15,449 bases of DNA from Rhodospirillaceae bacterium (GTDB lineage Bacteria; Pseudomonadota; Alphaproteobacteria; UBA8366; GCA-2717185). Shown piece by piece: positions 1 through 7,255 of the stretch (position 1 is its first letter; each line of letters begins with the position of its first letter). A program made the translations under genes and the position numbers. The notes under the pieces are model-generated. The model searched no databases and was not told where the DNA came from. It saw only the letters and a program-made list of their open reading frames with translations. The stretch spans positions 1 to 15,449 of the forward strand of contig JABJJH010000119.1 of assembly GCA_018660965.1 (NCBI GenBank), in the 5' to 3' direction.

Positions 1-128
1 CACCCCGCCACTGGGATTGGCGGGATACCGATCATGTTGAGTTCGACGACTTTTCCCAAGCCTATATTCCACACATGGATAAAGAGACCGGTCGATTGAT
101 GAGCCTTAACCTTGAGGCGGTCAAATAG
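1..128 (+). CDS. C-terminal end of an unidentified protein (5' end outside window)
   Basis: An open frame enters from the left edge (first full codon at base 3) and ends at TAG 126-128, giving about 41 residues that end in MSLNLEAVK. The peptide is acidic and aromatic (WDWRDTDHVEFDDFSQAY), which looks like real coding sequence. I recognise no family from so short a piece. The next gene starts 215 bp further on, so the two are probably transcribed separately. An imperfect hairpin (GAAATT, 5-nt loop, AATTTC) lies about 20-40 bp after the stop, but it has no T tract. Confidence 0.45.
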   Translation, partial: PRHWDWRDTDHVEFDDFSQAYIPHMDKETGRLMSLNLEAVK

Positions 129-343
129 TGGCCTTGTAAACGAACATCAGAAATTCATGAAATTTCACTACTACTTGAATAATAAAGTTGATAAGATTGC
201 GGCGATTAGGGGATGATCTGGTAATTGCAACTAAACATGAACCACGTGATTTGCACGATGGGCGATGCGAACCAGCGTTATTCAAATTACAAATTTTACG
301 AACCATCCAAGGTGGATGGGACGAACACTACTGGGAGGAACGA

Positions 344-751
344 ATGAAATCTTGGCTTAAAGTCCTGGCAGTCGCGACCGTTGCGTTAGCGGTAAGCGGT
401 TGCGCATCGGAAAAAATGGACAAAAAGATGGCGGTCAAGTTCATGACCGCTAAGGAAGTCGGTAAGGCCTTCGCGAAGGGCAGCAAGGAATGCTCCTGGA
501 AAGCCGGCAAGAAGGGCAAAGATAAAGGTACGGATTACTACTACAAAGACATTTCCGCGACCTCCGGCAATGCTGATCGCGTGCTTGGCAAAACGACCCT
601 TCAAGGTAAATGGAGCGTCGAAGGCGACACCCTGTCGCTGAATTTTGGCATCGGCAAGCCGCAAATGTACAAATTGGCGATGGTCAAAAAGAAAACTTAC
701 ACCGCCTATTTGGACGGCAAGAAGAAAAAAATGACGTTCAAATGTAAGTAA
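344..751 (+). CDS. Small lysine-rich lipoprotein of unknown function
   Basis: A 135-residue secreted lipoprotein. The signal peptide is MKSWLKVLAVATVALAVSGC, with lipobox VSGC at residues 17-20, so Cys20 should be lipidated and the protein anchored in the inner or outer membrane. The frame is open upstream to base 188, but ATG 344 is chosen because a strong Shine-Dalgarno (GGGAGGAA, 333-340) precedes it and the signal peptide begins exactly there. The mature part is very basic, with KKGKDKG and KKKKMTFKCK tracts, and contains a GKWSVEGDTLSLNFG segment. That segment weakly recalls DUF995-type small exported proteins; this is a resemblance only. It is monocistronic, with tandem terminator hairpins right after the stop. 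Being real and a lipoprotein is secure; its function is not known. Confidence 0.85.
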   Translation: MKSWLKVLAVATVALAVSGCASEKMDKKMAVKFMTAKEVGKAFAKGSKECSWKAGKKGKDKGTDYYYKDISATSGNADRVLGKTTLQGKWSVEGDTLSLNFGIGKPQMYKLAMVKKKTYTAYLDGKKKKMTFKCK

Positions 752-755
752 CAAA

Positions 756-774
756 ACGCCAGAGAATTTGGCGT
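756..774 (+). terminator. Minor hairpin before the main terminator
   Basis: A perfect 6-bp stem ACGCCA/TGGCGT with a 7-nt loop, followed by ATTTTAT, starts 5 nt after the lipoprotein stop codon. On its own it is a weak intrinsic terminator. It sits in tandem with the much stronger hairpin that follows. Confidence 0.4.
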
Positions 775-779
775 ATTTT

Positions 780-819
780 ATAAGGGGTGCGGCTCATGCC
801 GCGCCCCTTATTTGTTTTC
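780..819 (+). terminator. Strong rho-independent terminator of the lipoprotein gene
   Basis: A 14-bp stem with one G-T pair and a TCAT loop (arms 780-793 and 798-811) is followed by TTGTTTTC. The convergent glycosyltransferase gene ends inside the right arm: its TAA is the complement of 808-810. On the minus strand the sequence after the hairpin has no T run, so termination should be mainly for the plus-strand transcript, although the stem itself works in both directions. Confidence 0.88.
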
Positions 820-2859
820 GATGGCTCGCGCATCGCCAGAACACCACCGTCGCCAAACATTCCGATACGCGGTTTCGAGCGCGATAGCGAAACTAGCCCC
901 GTCGACCAAGGGTGATTGCGCAACACGCGCCCGCACGGCGCTACGCGTGGGGCGCTGCGCCAAAAGACGGACCGCCATTTCCGCATAAGCTGCGCGTGTC
1001 GTCACCGCCCATTCCGGGAACCCGGCTCGATTTAAAAATCCGGCGCCAAAACGTCCCACATGCCGATCACCAACCAAACTGACCACGGGAACCCCCATCC
1101 ACAGCGCCTCGCAGGTCGTCGTCGCGCCGTTATAGGGAAACGGATCCAACGCAACGTCCACGCGGCCATACAATGCCAAATGCTCTTTTGACGAAGCGAG
1201 ACGACCGTGTAGCACCAACCGATCGGAATCGACGCCAAGCGTCTGAAATCGAGCCCGGACCCGCGCAATCGTTTCCGCATCGCCCAATTGCCGCGCCTTT
1301 AACAGCAACCGGGCGTTCGGCGCCGCGCGTAATATGTCCGCCCACAGCGTAAGAACAGCATCATTAACCTTGCTAAGGTTGTTGAATGAACCGAATGTCG
1401 GCGTCCTCCCCCCGTCTGCTTGTGGAAGAGGCGCGTCGGGCGGCGCATAACACATGAAGCCACTTGGCAATCGAAGAATTTGCTCGGTAAACCAATCTTC
1501 GGATTCGCCAACAGGATCGACCCATTCATCGCTGAGCACATAATCCATCGCCGGGATTCCAGTCGTGGCGCCGTAACCAAGCCAGCTTATTTGAATCGGC
1601 GCGGCGCGGCGCGCGAACACAGGCAACCGGTTGTTCGCCGTATGTCCCGCCAGATCGACCAAAACATCGACCTCGTCTTGTATGATTAAATCGCGGAGCT
1701 TGGCGTCGTTCAGGCTGGCGACGTCCCGCCAGACCGACGCATGCAGCCGTAATTTCTCGGTCATTGCATCCGGCGCGGCGGCGTCGCTGTAGAAAAAACC
1801 CCGAACCCGGCGCGCGTCGTGATGGGCGAAGACCGTATCCAGGAAAGACGCCACCGAATGTTCCCGAAAATCCGGAGAAACATACCCAACCCTCAAGATT
1901 TTGTCCGGATCGGGGGAATTGGGGAACGTCACCACCGGCGTTTCCGGCGCATGACGATTCGACCATTCCCGATGCGCCGCCACCATTTCCACCGCGTCAA
2001 TTCCAGCGTCGTAACAAAGGCACATCAATAAATTGGAATGCGCGCCTGCGTCTTCCGGCGATAAGGACAGCACCCGGCCATAGGATTCTCGGGCTTCATC
2101 CAGGCGCCCCTGATCCTTCAGAACAATCGCTAGATTGTTGTGCGCGTCCGCCATTACAGGCGCCAACGTCAAAGCCCGCCGGTGTGCGGTTTCGGCAGCG
2201 CCCAACTGACCCTGCAGCGCCAGCGCCGCGCCATAAAGCGTCCAACAGCGGGCATCATCGGGTTGCGCCTTCAAGGCCGCCTGGAAACAGTCAATCGCCT
2301 CCGCTGAACGCCCTGAAAGGTGTAGCGCGACGCCTAAATTTCCTGTCGCGTCCCCGTAATCCGGGTTCAGGTCAAGCGCAGCCCGGTAGCTCGCAATAGC
2401 CCCAGGAAAGTCACCTTTCGCCTTTAGAATATTGCCAAGGTTATTGTGAATTTCGGCAATGTCTGGCCCGCATTCGATAGCATGACGAAGTGCGTCTTCA
2501 GCTTCTTCTTGATGAACAGGCGCCAAGGCGACGCCCAGTTCATTCCAGAACACAGCCGATGTGGGCTCGCGTTCAACCGCCCGCTTAAAATTTTCTTTGG
2601 CGCCGTCGACATCGCCGGTTGCAGATAAAATCGACGCCAAACGGGCGAAATCCATGGCTTCGACATTGCCCCCAAGCGTCGCGATGCGCGCGTGGGTCTC
2701 GGCTTCGGCCAAATGTCCCGCCAAAGGTAAGATCAACGCCAACAGTCGATGCGCGCCATTTTCGCCAGCGGCCAGGGCTTCACGCGCATAATTAACCGCG
2801 CCATCCACATCCCCGGATTGCATCGCGGCTTTGGCTCGCGCCGCCTGACTTTCGGTCAT
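808..2859 (-). CDS. TPR-domain protein O-glycosyltransferase (O-GlcNAc transferase/SPINDLY-like, GT41)
   Basis: 683 residues. The N-terminal half (about 1-295) consists of tandem tetratricopeptide repeats; units such as AEIHNNLGNILKAKGDFPGA and ADAHNNLAIVLKDQGRLDEA are clear. The C-terminal half is a GT41 catalytic domain. It has VGYVSPDFREHSV (324-336, His334 aligning with the conserved OGT histidine), DLAGHT (402-407), QISWLGYGATTGIPAMDYV (423-441), FNNLSKVND (492-500, Lys497 at the nucleotide-sugar-binding position) and LDPFPYNGATTTCEALWMG (571-589). GT41 enzymes transfer a sugar from a nucleotide donor to Ser/Thr of proteins; the repeats hold the substrate. In Caulobacter a protein of this build (FlmG) glycosylates flagellin, so a surface-protein target is plausible, but nothing next to the gene proves it. 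ATG at 2859; no strong ribosome site. Convergent with the lipoprotein gene. Confidence 0.93.
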   Translation of the reverse strand: MTESQAARAKAAMQSGDVDGAVNYAREALAAGENGAHRLLALILPLAGHLAEAETHARIATLGGNVEAMDFARLASILSATGDVDGAKENFKRAVEREPTSAVFWNELGVALAPVHQEEAEDALRHAIECGPDIAEIHNNLGNILKAKGDFPGAIASYRAALDLNPDYGDATGNLGVALHLSGRSAEAIDCFQAALKAQPDDARCWTLYGAALALQGQLGAAETAHRRALTLAPVMADAHNNLAIVLKDQGRLDEARESYGRVLSLSPEDAGAHSNLLMCLCYDAGIDAVEMVAAHREWSNRHAPETPVVTFPNSPDPDKILRVGYVSPDFREHSVASFLDTVFAHHDARRVRGFFYSDAAAPDAMTEKLRLHASVWRDVASLNDAKLRDLIIQDEVDVLVDLAGHTANNRLPVFARRAAPIQISWLGYGATTGIPAMDYVLSDEWVDPVGESEDWFTEQILRLPSGFMCYAPPDAPLPQADGGRTPTFGSFNNLSKVNDAVLTLWADILRAAPNARLLLKARQLGDAETIARVRARFQTLGVDSDRLVLHGRLASSKEHLALYGRVDVALDPFPYNGATTTCEALWMGVPVVSLVGDRHVGRFGAGFLNRAGFPEWAVTTRAAYAEMAVRLLAQRPTRSAVRARVAQSPLVDGASFAIALETAYRNVWRRWCSGDARAIENK

Positions 2860-2922
2860 ACACTAAACTTTCGTGAGCTGGAAAATGGCAAACCGTGACT
2901 CATTGGCTTTTCAGTTGATAAA

Positions 2923-2951
2923 TTGCACGTACTGGCTCGCGCTCAGATACT
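2923..2951 (+). promoter_or_regulatory. Possible sigma-70 promoter of the enolase-superfamily operon
   Basis: TTGCAC (2923-2928) and GATACT (2946-2951) are separated by 17 bp and end 39 bp before the GTG start. The match to TTGACA/TATAAT is partial (3/6 and 4/6), so this is a candidate only. It lies in the 131-bp divergent gap after the glycosyltransferase start, where nothing else is visible. Confidence 0.3.
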
Positions 2952-2990
2952 TATCGAAAACCCCGTTAACATCAACTTGGAAGAACGCTC

Positions 2991-4085
2991 GTGAAAATCG
3001 CCCGTATCGACACAATAGCAATCGACATCCCCTCCAACCATGGCGGCGCCGCGCCGGGACAGGGCGGCCGGGAATGGAAGGTTCTGCCGATGTTATTGGT
3101 TCGCGTCGAAACCGACACCGGCGTGGTCGGTTACGGCGACGCATTTTGCTATGAATGCCGTCCTGCGGTTCAGGCCGCCATGGAGCAGATGATCGCGCCC
3201 CGCGCCATTGGACAGGATGCGTCTAAAATCACATCGCTAATGCAAAACCTTCAAAATGACCTTCATATATTTGGCCGATATGGGATTTTGATGTTCGCCA
3301 TGTCTGGACTTGATATCGCCCTTTGGGATATCGCCGGGAAGAATGTGGGCGCGCCATTGCACGATTTATTGGGCGGGGCCGCGCACGACCGAATTCCTGC
3401 TTACGCCAGTTTATTCCGCTATCGCGACCCGGAAATTGTCGCCTCGAAAACCCAGGATGCGCTGGACCAAGGGTACAAATACATAAAGTTACACGAACGC
3501 TATGTTCCCGAAGTGAAGGCCGCCCGGGATGTCGCCGGGCCCGATATCCCCATAATGATCGACACCAACTGCCCGTGGACACCCGACGAAGCGCGACAAA
3601 ATGCGCTTCTCTTAAAACCTTATAATCCTTATTGGCTTGAGGAACCGGTCTTTCCACCAGAAAATTTCTCCGGGTTGGCGCAAGTACAGTCAGCAACCGG
3701 CGTGCCCATCGCCGCCGGCGAAAACGCCTGCACGGCGTACGAATTCCGCGCCATGTTCGCCGCGAACGCCGTGACCTATGCGCAACCGAGCGTCACGAAA
3801 GTCGGCGGTGTTACGGAGTTCCGGAAAGTCGCCGCCATGGCGCAAATGGCGAATGTCACGCTTGTTCCGCATTCTCCATATTTTGGACCGGGGCTTCTGG
3901 CGACACTGCATCTGATGATCGCCCAACCGGAACCACCCTTGATCGAGCGATATTTTCTCGATCTGGAAGCGAGCCTGTACGGTGACTTGATCAACACTGT
4001 CGATGGTTATTTCACGGCGCCAACAACACCCGGCGTCGCCCCCGAACCCGACCCCAATGTCTTGCGTGACTACGCGGCGAAATAA
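2991..4085 (+). CDS. Enolase-superfamily (mandelate racemase/muconate-lactonizing-like) enzyme, atypical active site
   Basis: 364 residues, normal length for the family. The capping domain is N-terminal (about 1-125, with GLDIALWDIAGKNVGAPLHDLLGG). The modified TIM barrel carries three metal ligands: Asp191 in MIDTN, Glu217 in WLEEP and Glu244 in AAGEN. These bind Mg2+ to stabilise an enolate of a carboxylate substrate. Compared with mandelate racemase, the KxK motif reads K166-L-H168, and the Asp of the Asp-His dyad is replaced by Ser267 (QPSVTKVGG), while His294 (VPHSP) and Glu319 (ERY) remain. The acid/base set therefore differs, and the substrate and reaction cannot be named. The start is GTG 2991, 7 nt after GGAAG (2979-2983). 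The crotonase gene follows after 12 nt, so the two form an operon. Confidence 0.9.
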   Translation: MKIARIDTIAIDIPSNHGGAAPGQGGREWKVLPMLLVRVETDTGVVGYGDAFCYECRPAVQAAMEQMIAPRAIGQDASKITSLMQNLQNDLHIFGRYGILMFAMSGLDIALWDIAGKNVGAPLHDLLGGAAHDRIPAYASLFRYRDPEIVASKTQDALDQGYKYIKLHERYVPEVKAARDVAGPDIPIMIDTNCPWTPDEARQNALLLKPYNPYWLEEPVFPPENFSGLAQVQSATGVPIAAGENACTAYEFRAMFAANAVTYAQPSVTKVGGVTEFRKVAAMAQMANVTLVPHSPYFGPGLLATLHLMIAQPEPPLIERYFLDLEASLYGDLINTVDGYFTAPTTPGVAPEPDPNVLRDYAAK

Positions 4086-4097
4086 GGGAGACAAACC

Positions 4098-4877
4098 ATG
4101 GCCGAACAAGTCCATCTTGAACGCGACGGCGCTATTGCGACCGTGGTCCTGAATCAACCTGACCGCTTTAATGCGATGAATAAAGGCATGTTCCAGGGAT
4201 TGAGCAAGGTCTTCGGAGAATGCAATGCCGACGCCACGCTGCGGTGCGTTATCATTCGCGGCGAAGGCGGCAAGGCGTTCAGCGCCGGGGCCGATATCAG
4301 CGAATTTGAAACGGAGCGCAGTTCTTCCGAAAAGGCGCGCGCTTATGCGGTTTATTTCCACGCCGGCGCCAACGCCGTTGGCGATTGCATTCATCCCGTT
4401 ATCGCGCAAATTGATGGCGCCTGCATCGGCGGCGGGTTGGCTGTCGCAACATTGTGCGATTACCGTATCTGCGGCCAATCCAGCCGTTTCGGCGTCCCGG
4501 TCAAACGGTTAGGACTTGTGGAAGCCCACGCCGAAATGGCGCCGCTGGTGCATAAATTTGGCGCCAATATCGCGCTTGAAATACTGTTATTGGGCGATAT
4601 CTTCGGCGTTCAGGACGCGCTGCGCATGGGATTGGTCAACCGGGTCGTGAATGACGATCAAGTCGGAACCGAAGCACGCGCCACAGCGGAAAAAATAGCA
4701 GAAGGAGCCCCGCTTTCGGCACGTTGGCATAAAAAATTCATTTACCGCCTTCTCGACCCTACACCGTTATCCGACGCCGAAATCGATGAAGGATTTGATT
4801 GTTATGACACCGAGGATTTCCAAATTGGCTACAAAGCGTTTCTGGATAAGACAAATCCTTCATTCAAGGGCCGCTAG
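4098..4877 (+). CDS. Enoyl-CoA hydratase/isomerase (crotonase) family protein lacking both hydratase glutamates
   Basis: 259 residues, standard crotonase length. The two oxyanion-hole segments are intact: FSAGADISEF (61-70) and IDGACIGGGLAVATLCDYRI (105-124), so a CoA thioester is the expected ligand. The two catalytic glutamates of true hydratases (rat Glu144 and Glu164) align with Ala115 (GGGLA) and Val135 (FGVPV), so ordinary hydration is unlikely. The protein could be an isomerase, hydrolase, lyase or dehalogenase-type crotonase using another residue, for example in GLVEAHAEM (139-147). A clear ribosome site GGGAG (4086-4090) lies 7 nt before ATG 4098 and touches the stop of the upstream enolase-superfamily gene. 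That indicates coupled expression and probably one pathway, such as catabolism of a hydroxy or branched acid. The family assignment is firm; the reaction is not. Confidence 0.92.
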   Translation: MAEQVHLERDGAIATVVLNQPDRFNAMNKGMFQGLSKVFGECNADATLRCVIIRGEGGKAFSAGADISEFETERSSSEKARAYAVYFHAGANAVGDCIHPVIAQIDGACIGGGLAVATLCDYRICGQSSRFGVPVKRLGLVEAHAEMAPLVHKFGANIALEILLLGDIFGVQDALRMGLVNRVVNDDQVGTEARATAEKIAEGAPLSARWHKKFIYRLLDPTPLSDAEIDEGFDCYDTEDFQIGYKAFLDKTNPSFKGR

Positions 4878-4904
4878 CCCAAGCGTTAAATAGCGCCTCT
4901 TCGA

Positions 4905-5312
4905 TTACGGTTTTACAACATCACCTATTGGCGGCGCCGTTTCACCGTCTATCGACTTTTGGTGTTTCTTGGCGACGTCCAAAAGACGCTCGAAGACATC
5001 GACCATTTTATCCAGAGTTTGCGAAGTTTCCATCCGCTTCTTGGCGCGCCGTTCGTCTTGCGCCGCCTCAAGGTCGGACGCACTAAGCGTGGATTTTTCA
5101 ATGGCCCCACCACTACTCGCGCACACCATCCGCGCGCCTTCCGCCTTGCACATCGCGATTTCACCGGTTTCGGTATTTAACCGCCACAACGTTCCATTAT
5201 CTGACTTCACGATTTGATAGCGGGGCCCTTCAGCCCAAGCCAATGACGCTGTCATCGCGACGCATAAAACGACCAACGCCGTCCCTAATTTTCTCAATGG
5301 CAAGGTATTCAT
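4905..5312 (-). CDS. Small periplasmic protein of unknown function
   Basis: 135 residues with a classical signal peptide: MNTLPLRK, then a hydrophobic core, then AWA before Glu28. The mature start is expected at E28. The first mature stretch (GTLWRLNTETGEIAMC, 40-55) resembles small exported alphaproteobacterial proteins in which a W-R-[LV]-N-T-x-T-G motif precedes a cysteine. A second cysteine is 9 residues on (Cys55, Cys64), possibly a disulfide pair. The C-terminal part (about 82-122) is charged and helical, with RRAKKRMETSQTLDKMVDVF. No enzyme motif is visible. The gene is convergent with the crotonase gene, 27 bp between stops and no terminator seen. Being a real secreted protein is likely; the role is unknown. 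Confidence 0.8.
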   Translation of the reverse strand: MNTLPLRKLGTALVVLCVAMTASLAWAEGPRYQIVKSDNGTLWRLNTETGEIAMCKAEGARMVCASSGGAIEKSTLSASDLEAAQDERRAKKRMETSQTLDKMVDVFERLLDVAKKHQKSIDGETAPPIGDVVKP

Positions 5313-5535
5313 CCGTGGGACCTATTCAGTACATTCAAAATTCCACAATATGTGGTCGTTGTTGAGCTTTTTGACAAGGAGTCCGTCCAGAAAACGCGAC
5401 ATTAACGACGGTTTAAACCGAACAAGCGTTAATACATGCTTGACGACACACTCAGTTATTCGTTACGCGTTCACACTGGCCTTTTACGCTGATATCCAGC
5501 AAGGCAACTATGCTTCGGCAATGTATCTTATTTAG

Positions 5536-6093
5536 ATGAATACAGTTCCAGAACATCTTCAGAAGCGTCTTGATCTTCTCATGATTAACGCCGACACGCG
5601 ATATAATCTGCGCAAGGTCATTCCAGTCTTCCGCGAAGACCTCGATTTCATCGTCGAAAAATTTTACGCACATATCCGGCAATTTCCGGAAATAAGCCAA
5701 ATTTTTACAGGTAAGGCGCAAATCGACGCCCTCAAAAAACGTCAAAAACAACATTGGATAAAGTTATTTTCCTGCAGGTTCGACGACGCTTACGTGAATA
5801 GCGCTGTACGCATTGGCAAGATACATTTCACGCAAGGCGTGGCGCCATCGTTGTACGTCGCGGGATACAACTACTTTCACTGTGAATTGGTTTCGGCCCT
5901 TACTAGACGAAAATTCAACCCTCGCGAACTGTCCGATGTGCTAACATCGGTTTGCCGCGTGATTAGTTTGGATATGGACCTGTCGCTGTCCGTCTACACG
6001 CAAGAATATCGCGACAATCAAGAATCTGGGGACCGGCAAGAAGCTGGGGACCGGCAAGAACCCGAGCAAAATCCAGCGTGGGTCATCGAGTAA
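5536..6093 (+). CDS. Standalone sensor globin (protoglobin / globin-coupled-sensor type domain)
   Basis: 185 residues. Residues about 8-160 match the heme-binding sensor globin found at the N terminus of HemAT and other globin-coupled sensors. The segments are VIPVFREDLDFIVEKFYAHI (28-47), a KRQKQHWIKLF helix (68-78) and RIGKIHFTQGVAPSLYVAGY (92-111), in which His97 is the expected proximal heme ligand; Tyr44 may face the distal pocket. There is no methyl-accepting, GGDEF, kinase or STAS domain behind it, so it is a single-domain gas-binding globin or it signals through a partner. The tail carries three hexapeptide repeats (DNQESG, DRQEAG, DRQEPE). The preceding in-frame TAG sits directly before ATG 5536, making this the first possible start, but no Shine-Dalgarno is visible. 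The 223 bp upstream contain nothing I can identify with confidence. Confidence 0.85.
   Translation: MNTVPEHLQKRLDLLMINADTRYNLRKVIPVFREDLDFIVEKFYAHIRQFPEISQIFTGKAQIDALKKRQKQHWIKLFSCRFDDAYVNSAVRIGKIHFTQGVAPSLYVAGYNYFHCELVSALTRRKFNPRELSDVLTSVCRVISLDMDLSLSVYTQEYRDNQESGDRQEAGDRQEPEQNPAWVIE
6026..6060 (+). repeat. 18-bp tandem repeat in the globin tail
   Basis: Two identical 17-nt units (CTGGGGACCGGCAAGAA) at 6026-6042 and 6044-6060 have an 18-bp period, with a degenerate third unit just upstream. They encode the in-frame hexapeptide repeat, so copy-number change would lengthen or shorten the tail without a frameshift. Confidence 0.85.
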
Positions 6094-6106
6094 CCTTGCT
6101 GTGGCG

Positions 6107-7006
6107 CTATCGGGTCCGAAGGCGCGGGTCCAACACATCGCGCAACGCATCGCCAAACAAATTGAAGCCAAACACCGAGACTGCAATCGCAAGCCCTGGA
6201 AATACAGCGACCCAGGGCGCGCTCTCAGCATACTCCTCTGCTCCACCTTGCAACATCAGCCCCCAGGACGGCGTTGGCTCCTGAACGCCCAGGCCAAGAT
6301 AAGACAAAGAGGCCTCCAGAAGGATCGCCTGACCGATATTCGAGGTTAAAACGATGAGATACGGCGCCATGACGTTCGGCAACATATGGCGCAGAATGAT
6401 CCGCGTATGCCCAAAGCCCAAAGCGCGCGCGGCGTCCACATAGGGGATTTCTCGTATCTGCAGCGCATTCGACCGCACAATACGGGCGCAGTCAGGAATG
6501 AATGGCAACGTGATCGCCAGAATAACAAACTGCAACTCGTTTCCGAAAACAGCCACCAACGCCAGCGCCATGATAATCAGCGGGAACGCCATGAACACAT
6601 CAATAATGCGCTGCATGATAAGATCGAAGTTTCCACCGAAATAGGCGCTGGCGACACCCAGCACCAACCCCGTGGTCGCTCCAACGAACGCGCCGATAAA
6701 ACCGATGAACAACGCCGTGCGGGCGCCGTACATAAGGCGGGTCCACAAGTCGCGGCCAAATTGATCGGTTCCCAACCAATACACATCATCTGGCGGCGTC
6801 AACATCGCGTTGAAGTCAATCAATTCCGAATCGTGCGGCGCAATTTGGTCCGCGAACACGGCCAGACTGACGATCGTCAAGACCAGCAACGCCCCGGCGA
6901 CGCCAAGCGGTTGCCGACGTGCGAGACTGGCCACACGAATCAAAAGCGGTTTGCGCTGAAAGAGCGCCTCGGGGTCGTCAACGCTGTTTAATTCCGTCGT
7001 GCTCAT
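6107..7006 (-). CDS. ABC transporter permease, DppC/OppC type (dipeptide/oligopeptide/nickel family)
   Basis: 299 residues with the usual DppC plan: an N-terminal helix (about 35-53), the signature LGTDQFGRDLW (78-88), further membrane helices (about 98-120, 135-155, 158-175, 212-234 and 265-287), and the cytoplasmic EAA loop YVDAARALGFGHTRIILRHM (189-208) that docks the ATPase. It ends in LDPRLRTR, typical for the family. ATG 7006 (MSTTELNSVDD) is preferred over the in-frame start at 7051, because homologues begin with a short polar N terminus; no strong ribosome site decides it. The partners usually beside it (substrate-binding protein, DppB, DppD/F) are absent on both sides: a globin lies downstream and a tRNA fragment upstream. 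It is therefore an orphan or the remnant of a split operon. The frame itself looks intact. Confidence 0.93.
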   Translation of the reverse strand: MSTTELNSVDDPEALFQRKPLLIRVASLARRQPLGVAGALLVLTIVSLAVFADQIAPHDSELIDFNAMLTPPDDVYWLGTDQFGRDLWTRLMYGARTALFIGFIGAFVGATTGLVLGVASAYFGGNFDLIMQRIIDVFMAFPLIIMALALVAVFGNELQFVILAITLPFIPDCARIVRSNALQIREIPYVDAARALGFGHTRIILRHMLPNVMAPYLIVLTSNIGQAILLEASLSYLGLGVQEPTPSWGLMLQGGAEEYAESAPWVAVFPGLAIAVSVFGFNLFGDALRDVLDPRLRTR

Positions 7007-7255
7007 GGTCTTTTGGCAACTTTCTATTTCAGAGACAAAGGGCCACCACACGGCCCAAATTAATCAGCCAGGCCGATTCATTCTCGGTCAATCCAACGAA
7101 GCCGAAACATCGTCGAAAACGAGGAAAAACGCAACGGATACATGGAAGAAATCTACACTGACGAACCTTCACCGCAGCGCCATATATAACCGGGCGCTGA
7201 TACCGCAATGCGCATTTAATATATTACTAAAAGAAATGCTGGCGAGAGAGAAAGC
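7007..7255. other. AT-rich intergenic stretch upstream of the permease
   Basis: About 250 bp without a convincing gene. It contains an A/T-rich patch (7178-7235, for example CATATATAAC and TTTAATATATTACT) lying downstream of the tRNA 3' end on the minus strand. An 8-bp direct repeat GCTGGCGA occurs at 7238-7245 and 7254-7261, the second copy being the end of the tRNA fragment. No clear promoter for the permease could be fixed. Confidence 0.5.

Noticed and set aside
188..343. Upstream extension of the lipoprotein frame
   Set aside because: The strong ribosome site and the signal peptide both start at 344; the extra 52 residues would bury the signal sequence.
1764..2399. 211-residue plus-strand open frame inside the TPR glycosyltransferase
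   Set aside because: It is Pro/Arg-rich antisense of a clear GT41 gene, a typical GC-rich shadow frame.
3690..4478. 262-residue minus-strand open frame across the enolase/crotonase genes
   Set aside because: It is antisense to two well-supported genes, has a low-complexity Ala/Gly/Arg-rich composition and matches no family.
5350..5535. 61-residue open frame directly before the globin
   Set aside because: In frame and ending in TAG just before the globin ATG, but no ribosome site, no family and atypical composition; treated as non-coding leader.
6386..6991. 201-residue plus-strand open frame opposite the permease
   Set aside because: It is a Gln/Arg/His-rich shadow of the membrane-protein gene; no start signal or family.
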